DNA of 64,000 nt from Methanococcoides orientis. GTDB lineage: Archaea > Halobacteriota > Methanosarcinia > Methanosarcinales > Methanosarcinaceae. Shown piece after piece: positions 59,809 through 64,000 of this stretch. A program made the position numbers and the translations under genes. Each line of letters begins with the position of its first letter. Position 1 is the first letter of the stretch. The notes beneath the pieces are model-generated. The model did no database searches. It was not told the DNA's origin and was given only the letters and a program-made list of their open reading frames with translations. The DNA lies in assembly GCF_021184045.1 (NCBI RefSeq), contig NZ_CP073710.1, positions 744,001 to 808,000 on the forward strand, in the 5' to 3' direction.

Positions 59809-60253
59809 CGGTAAAATTAGCTAAAACTTTTATAAGTATTTATATTTTGCTATTGAAAAACTGAATAGATGTACAATACGACACATGAAACAGAAATCAG
59901 TCCTTTTTGTCAATGATCTGAAGCAAATAGGAAAACACACATTATACACAATCCTTAAGTGATGCAACAAATAAAAAATGAACATGCTTTCAGATCATAA
60001 AATGATAAGCATCCTGCAATCACAAATGGATGAAGGACACAGATTGCAGGACTTCTGTTCTTTCAGGAATACCTGTACGATAAGTTTGACTGGGAAAACT
60101 GATCCCTAAGTTAGGAAGCCTTTTTGAAAATGAACACATCTATGATTAGAACGTTTGTGACTGGTTTTGTATAAGGGTACTAGGTTCTCCCATAAAAGAA
60201 AACGGATTGCTATGTACAAAGACAATTGCAATCGGAAGGGTTTCTGAGGACGT
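59809..60253. other. 445-nt region with no confident gene
   Basis: A 41-codon frame at 59984-60109 (MLSDHKMISILQSQMDEGHR...) and short minus-strand frames are present but lack ribosome sites and conserved features. It may hold degraded coding sequence, since CTTGTTC and AGGA words suggest former coding DNA. The promoter of the 192-aa gene should lie near 59830. Confidence 0.3.
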
Positions 60254-60553
60254 GTGCAGGCTAGAGTTTCACTGGTTTCCTTTGTTAATTTGACTAGAGA
60301 AGAAGAGTTCAGGAAAATTATACTTGATTCCTGCCAAGTTCTGATCAGGAGATATGAGCGTTTTGAGAAAACGCCTGTTGGCTGGGCTCCCCAGGAACTA
60401 TCAAAATTGGATAAGAAATTGGTAGTTAACCTCATTAAAAATAATAAGAACTATTTCTTAAAAGAGAGTCTGGAAAATGCAATAAAGTATTTCGATACTG
60501 AAGAAAAAGTAAAGTTAAAAAACTTACTTCCAGGTGAAATGGCTGATATATAA
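60254..60553 (+). CDS. Short hypothetical protein
   Basis: 99 aa from GTG 60254; a TTG at 60287 could be the start too. The C-terminal half (QELSKLDKKLVVNLIKNNKN, LENAIKYFDTEEKVKLKNLL) is helical and charged. No ribosome site is clear. It may be the surviving end of a larger gene, since an in-frame TGA lies only 9 nt before the GTG. Function unknown. Confidence 0.4.
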   Translation: MQARVSLVSFVNLTREEEFRKIILDSCQVLIRRYERFEKTPVGWAPQELSKLDKKLVVNLIKNNKNYFLKESLENAIKYFDTEEKVKLKNLLPGEMADI

Positions 60554-60622
60554 TGGTAGAACGGTCTCTAAAGGAAATATAAGATTATATTTAAATTAAT
60601 AAAAATTACCTAAAAAAGAAAT

Positions 60623-60698
60623 TGGTAGCCCGGCACGGATTCGAACCGAAGTTGCGGGATCCAGAGTCCTGCATGATTGACCACTACACTACCGGGCT
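60623..60698 (-). tRNA. tRNA-Gln (anticodon CTG) with two stem mismatches
   Basis: 76 nt with CCA encoded. Acceptor AGCCCGG/CCGGGCT is perfect, the D arm is normal (GTGTAGTGGTCAATCAT) and the loop CTCTGGA gives anticodon CTG. The anticodon stem CAGGA/TCCCG has one A-C mismatch and the T stem TTCGG/CCGTG one T-T mismatch beside a T-G pair, while the T loop TTCGAAT is kept. It may be functional or a decaying copy. Confidence 0.85.
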
Positions 60699-60766
60699 GC
60701 TTATGATTGCAGCTCCTACATAGTAATTCTAATTAATAAAGGTATCGGGTGGTGCTTAAATAAGGC

Positions 60767-61168
60767 TCACATATCATCCGGATTCTCGTCCAGAATCGCT
60801 GTCATCCACCATCTTGCCATATCCATAAGATCGTGGCTGAACTGGCCTGATAATCGATACTTATGGTTCTTGTTAGTGATCATACCAGCACCAAGCAGCT
60901 TGTTTCGCATCGCGTAGAATGAGGCACGGCCGATGTCAAGCTCTTTTATGACATCCTGCCATTCGCTGGTCTTGATAGGATTGCCCGCCTTCTGGCGCTC
61001 TTCGACCATTATCAGAAACTTCTGCCCGCGCATGGCTGTGGCATCTTCCTGGAAAAGACGGCGCATAAGGCTAAAATAAGGATCTCTGGAGCGAGTTATG
61101 CGTGCATTTGTATCGGAACGTACCATTAAGGTCGTAGAGGTTCTGGGAGCATCTTTTACAGATACCAT
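60767..61168 (-). CDS. Winged-helix DNA-binding protein
   Basis: 133 aa. The central region (about residues 63-110, KTSEWQDVIKELDIGRASFY, AMRNKLLGAGMITNKNHKYR) is a winged helix with the recognition helix at IGRASFYAMRNKL. The N-terminus (TTLMVRSDTNARITRSRDPY) is basic and the end is acidic. It follows the DUF2551 gene by 27 nt on the same strand, so they are likely co-transcribed. No close family name. A regulator role is likely. Confidence 0.75.
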   Translation of the reverse strand: MVSVKDAPRTSTTLMVRSDTNARITRSRDPYFSLMRRLFQEDATAMRGQKFLIMVEERQKAGNPIKTSEWQDVIKELDIGRASFYAMRNKLLGAGMITNKNHKYRLSGQFSHDLMDMARWWMTAILDENPDDM

Positions 61169-61195
61169 TTAAGATCAAAGCCTGCTGATAAAAGA

Positions 61196-61516
61196 TCAGC
61201 TTGCGGCAATCCCCTTAGAACTAAGCTCTGATTGTAAAAGATCAGCATATTCTTCCTTTAAAGAATAAACTGTAGGGGTCTTGTAAGATTCCTTATGGGA
61301 TCTGAGAATTCCCAGCTTTGAATGTATGTAGCCCACCATTGAAGCAACTGCACTTCTGGAAACATCATACTTTTTAGTGATGGTCTTGTGCAATTCATCT
61401 ACAGTAGACTTCTTTAAGTTTAAAAATAATGATAGGACGTAACTCCTAAGTCCATTAACATCCAGTTCAATGAATTTCTCAAGTCGGTCTTTAATTTTAG
61501 ATCGAATAGATGCCAT
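61196..61516 (-). CDS. DUF2551 protein
   Basis: 106 aa from ATG 61516. DUF2551 is a small methanogen family with winged-helix-like structure: DRLEKFIELDVNGLRSYVLS, STVDELHKTITKKYDVSRSA and VASMVGYIHSKLGILRSHKE. It probably binds DNA. It is first in a two-gene unit with the winged-helix gene, transcribed away from the zinc-ribbon gene at 61635 across a shared promoter region. Function unknown. Confidence 0.85.
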   Translation of the reverse strand: MASIRSKIKDRLEKFIELDVNGLRSYVLSLFLNLKKSTVDELHKTITKKYDVSRSAVASMVGYIHSKLGILRSHKESYKTPTVYSLKEEYADLLQSELSSKGIAAS

Positions 61517-61634
61517 GATATGTATTCTCCCTAAAGAACAGTAACACATATTATGTAGATAGCAGTATATATATCTTTGTAAAATAATAACGCAAAATTG
61601 GTATCAGAATACTTAATTCATAAGGGGAATTATA

Positions 61635-62174
61635 ATGACCACTCCGGATACTCGAAATTATAGTTACGATCTGAAAGAGAATCTACTTTACGCAGGAGGC
61701 AAACAGGTGCCTGCTTATGAGCTGGAGGAAAATGAGATTGGCACTTGTGGCAATTGTGAATCAATCATTATAAGCCTCAGTTATCATGAAACAGATGACG
61801 AATTCATTGTTGCAGGCAAATGTACGAATTGTGGAATTCTCTCCGCAAACATTTATGATCCTGACTGGAATTGGGTCTGTGAGATCGCTATTCCTCACTT
61901 TACCAGATCTGTCTCTGAAAAAAACAACGATGAACGATCTGAAACGCGACTTAATACTCAAGGTTCCAAAGATGCAGAAATACCTGAAATTGATGACCTG
62001 GAACTATTGAACAGCATCCCTATGAAACAGATCGAAGCTATTTTTTCACCCACGGAGATCACGGCACTTTTTGCGCGTGCAAAGGGTGAGAAATGTGTAA
62101 GACAATATCTTTACAATGCCAGAAAGAAGTATCAAACTTTTGAAGATGTTTTTGGAGTTAAGCTCACTATTTAA
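61635..62174 (+). CDS. Zinc-ribbon protein with C-terminal helical domain
   Basis: 179 aa. CGNCESII (about residue 37) and CTNCGILSANIYDPDW (about 60) form a zinc ribbon. Residues 95-115 are a charged linker. The C-terminal part (IEAIFSPTEITALFARAKGEKCVRQYLYN) is helical and resembles a DNA-binding or partner-binding module. AGGGGAATTATA precedes the ATG. It diverges from the DUF2551 gene and may be part of the same small regulatory locus. Specific role unknown. Confidence 0.72.
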   Translation: MTTPDTRNYSYDLKENLLYAGGKQVPAYELEENEIGTCGNCESIIISLSYHETDDEFIVAGKCTNCGILSANIYDPDWNWVCEIAIPHFTRSVSEKNNDERSETRLNTQGSKDAEIPEIDDLELLNSIPMKQIEAIFSPTEITALFARAKGEKCVRQYLYNARKKYQTFEDVFGVKLTI

Positions 62175-64000
62175 AATTTCGGCTTATAGTTGCGCTTTTT
62201 GAAAGTAAAAATACATAAATAGTCAATATGTAATAGTATAATATTACAATAATTAATTTAAAAAATATAATTTAAATTTATTATTTAATTATATACTAAA
62301 TGACAAATTAAACGTTTGACAGATGTATTTAATTATAAATGTTAAAATCTGACCAAACAAAATAAACATAATTAATTTTTTAGATGAGAAAAAATGATTA
62401 AATAATAGATTATTATAATGACTACTAAATTTAAAAATGTTGCCCAATTTTGCCCTATGTTTTTTTAGGCATTTTTAAATTGCAGAGTGTATATGTTACA
62501 AACTGAAAAATGCAAAGAACACATAGGCACATTTTTAAAAAATAATTGCGGATATTTTGTTAACTACAAGAAAAAGAGGAAGAAAAGAAGGTCTTTACTA
62601 AAATTTAACTCGAAAACATGAGTGATACTTTAGTATTAAATAATGTCTCACTTTTTACTTATGTGATTCAATAGAACAATTAAATATGGGCGAAAAATGC
62701 CTATGCTTTGTGAGCAGAATATTAGTTGCAACCTATACCAGTTGTAATCTGAAAAACTATAGAAAAGCATAGTCATTTTTTGAGTAATAATCGACTAAGC
62801 TTGAACATATAATTGAAATAATTAGGACAAATTGGATCTGCTTAATGATCATACGTGGCATAACTGAGAAGTCAAAAAGATAGAAACCTTGTATCCTAAA
62901 GTATGTATGTATGAATTGCAGTGGCATATCTATTGTGCATTTCTCGATTATTTTTTGCAGAGAATAGGGGGTCTGCAAAATCTTACCACCGTATTCATAT
63001 AGTGTTTGTAATAAACAAGTTCACACAATTGGACGTTTTAGCTCGGTCGGTCGTGCTATTCATATAATATGTATGAATGGAACTCGGGCATTATTTGAAC
63101 AGACTTTTCTGAGTCATTTGTGAACAAAACTCAGAAATTTAAAAAAATAAAATCAAAAACGTAGAATTTTTTTGAAATAATTAGATATGTATTTTAAAAA
63201 ATGTCTGAATTTCTAATTTAATTCCCAACATTGTTATATAATTGCAAAAGTAATGCTATGCGAATTGACTAATATTCGGATTCTCACATGTAGACTAAAT
63301 AGACAATAAACTATTATATAAATATAGGCATATATTTATTAAACCGTAAGTAAACATATATAATAATATAGATTATTTATTACATATAATTTATTATGAG
63401 GTATAACATGCCATTTAATGTATACTTTGTATTAAACAATTCCTTCTAATAAACAGACGTAACATTTAATATATAATAAAATATACATAATAATATAACG
63501 TTTTAAAAAAAATAACTAATTATGGTTATATTATTGATTATGTATAATCTAACATATATATTAACTAGAATTGTAAATATGTATAATATGATATATTATA
63601 AAAAAAGTATATCTTTAAATGTATAAATTGGACTGCAATAATTTATAACATAGTAAATATTATAATAATTGCGCGCTATGTGTATTTAGCATAATTAAAG
63701 TTTAATACTATGGACAATTTAGTGTAAAAACTAATAGATACACATAGCCTTATAAAATTAAAATTATAAATATAATAACTGCTTTCTCACAGGTAATTAT
63801 AAGCAAAACAGCTTGATCCCATAATTAATATGACATTTATAATTTTGTTTATATGGACATAGTTGCCAAATCGAATAATGTGTGCAATTAATATGTTTAA
63901 ATTTTATAAAAATAAATGATAATACATAGTTGCTTTAAAAGTATACTATGAAATAATTATATTTAAAAATAAACTTTATATCATAACTATTATTATATCA
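62175..64000. other. 1.8-kb very AT-rich region without genes
   Basis: The sequence is dominated by A/T, most strongly after 63140, with only short frames on both strands. It contains the inverted repeat at 62451-62531, a hairpin TTCTGAGT/ACTCAGAA near 63108-63137 and a palindrome ATTCATA/TATGAAT near 63058. No Cdc6-type origin box was recognised and no transposase is present. It could be an origin, an element boundary or decayed DNA. Confidence 0.4.
62451..62531. repeat. Imperfect inverted repeat, about 27-bp arms
   Basis: Left arm 62451-62478 contains GCCCTATGT and AGGCATTTTT; right arm 62503-62531 contains AAAAATGC and ACATAGGCAC. About four fifths of positions pair around a 24-nt loop. 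It may be a miniature mobile element or hairpin RNA. A related word, AAAATGCCTATGC, occurs near 62695. Confidence 0.4.

Noticed and set aside
59984-60109. 41-codon frame before the 99-aa gene
   Set aside because: No ribosome site, no conserved feature, and no continuity with the next frame.
62757-62978. 73-codon minus-strand frame in the AT-rich region
   Set aside because: Ile/Phe-rich composition as expected by chance from AT-rich DNA; no start signals.
63033-63110. tRNA-like sequence (TAGCTCGGTCGGT) in the AT-rich region
   Set aside because: It looks like a D arm, but no T arm with TTCGAAT and no matching acceptor stem follow.

Overview
The window is chromosomal DNA from a methanogenic archaeon of the family Methanosarcinaceae, most like Methanococcoides or Methanolobus. 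The evidence is archaeal translation factor aIF1A, an archaeal-type AspRS, TATA boxes about 25 nt before several gene starts, GGTGAT/GAGGTGA-type ribosome binding sites, bacterial-type DNA gyrase (typical of Methanosarcinales), a DUF2551 protein, DUF169 pairs, a minimal SufBC system and a single-TRAM-domain RNA chaperone of the kind described as cold-responsive in Methanococcoides burtonii. Nothing here is a plasmid or prophage. The genus is inferred; no rRNA gene lies in the window.

Layout. 1-3.7 kb: end of an unknown gene, a split MgtE-type transporter with a PhoU/RCK_C regulator, and a secreted or anchored protein behind a structured leader. 3.9-7.9 kb: a four-gene cluster (CTP-type nucleotidyltransferase, PLP enzyme, CDP-alcohol phosphotransferase, ATP-grasp ligase) that looks like a complete route to an unusual lipid head group. 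8-19 kb: housekeeping genes (rpiA, aspS, gyrBA, pdxST, a flavin-binding protein), then a helix-hairpin-helix gene with an internal TAG, a Tag-type glycosylase gene with a disrupted start, and tRNA-Asp. 19-33.8 kb: a soluble histidine kinase, a 99-bp inverted-repeat element cutting into a gene remnant, an F390-synthetase-like ligase, UbiB kinase, an Amt transporter without GlnK, a 2-oxoacid:ferredoxin oxidoreductase with an acyl-CoA synthetase and a cupin regulator, and a secreted NEW3-like protein. 33.9-44.8 kb: CopA/CopZ, NadA, a NifX-like protein, two DUF169 proteins, an MrfA-like helicase fused to TPRs, and a small protein next to a decayed isochorismatase-fold hydrolase. 45-52.8 kb: an AT-rich cysS, a frameshifted methyltransferase, a betaine/choline ABC transporter whose binding protein has lost its signal peptide, and SufBC. 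53.4-64 kb: aIF1A, TRAM protein, a Tes-like radical SAM enzyme plus ArsM, several unknown genes, a mismatched tRNA-Gln, three small regulator-like genes, and 1.8 kb of very AT-rich DNA without genes.

Three themes stand out. First, TAG is almost absent as a stop codon: among the intact genes I checked, only the nucleotidyltransferase at 3887-4636 ends in TAG, and its frame stays open for 82 more codons. A conserved helix-hairpin-helix gene at 18073-18432 is interrupted only by a TAG. Methanosarcinaceae commonly decode UAG as pyrrolysine, so both deserve a direct test. Second, the cluster at 3.9-7.9 kb has every chemical step of a CDP-activated head-group pathway and is the best candidate for an undescribed system. 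Third, several genes are visibly broken (tag, isochorismatase, methyltransferase, betaine-binding protein, a surface-like remnant), which points to ongoing gene loss or, for the single-base lesions, possibly to sequencing error.
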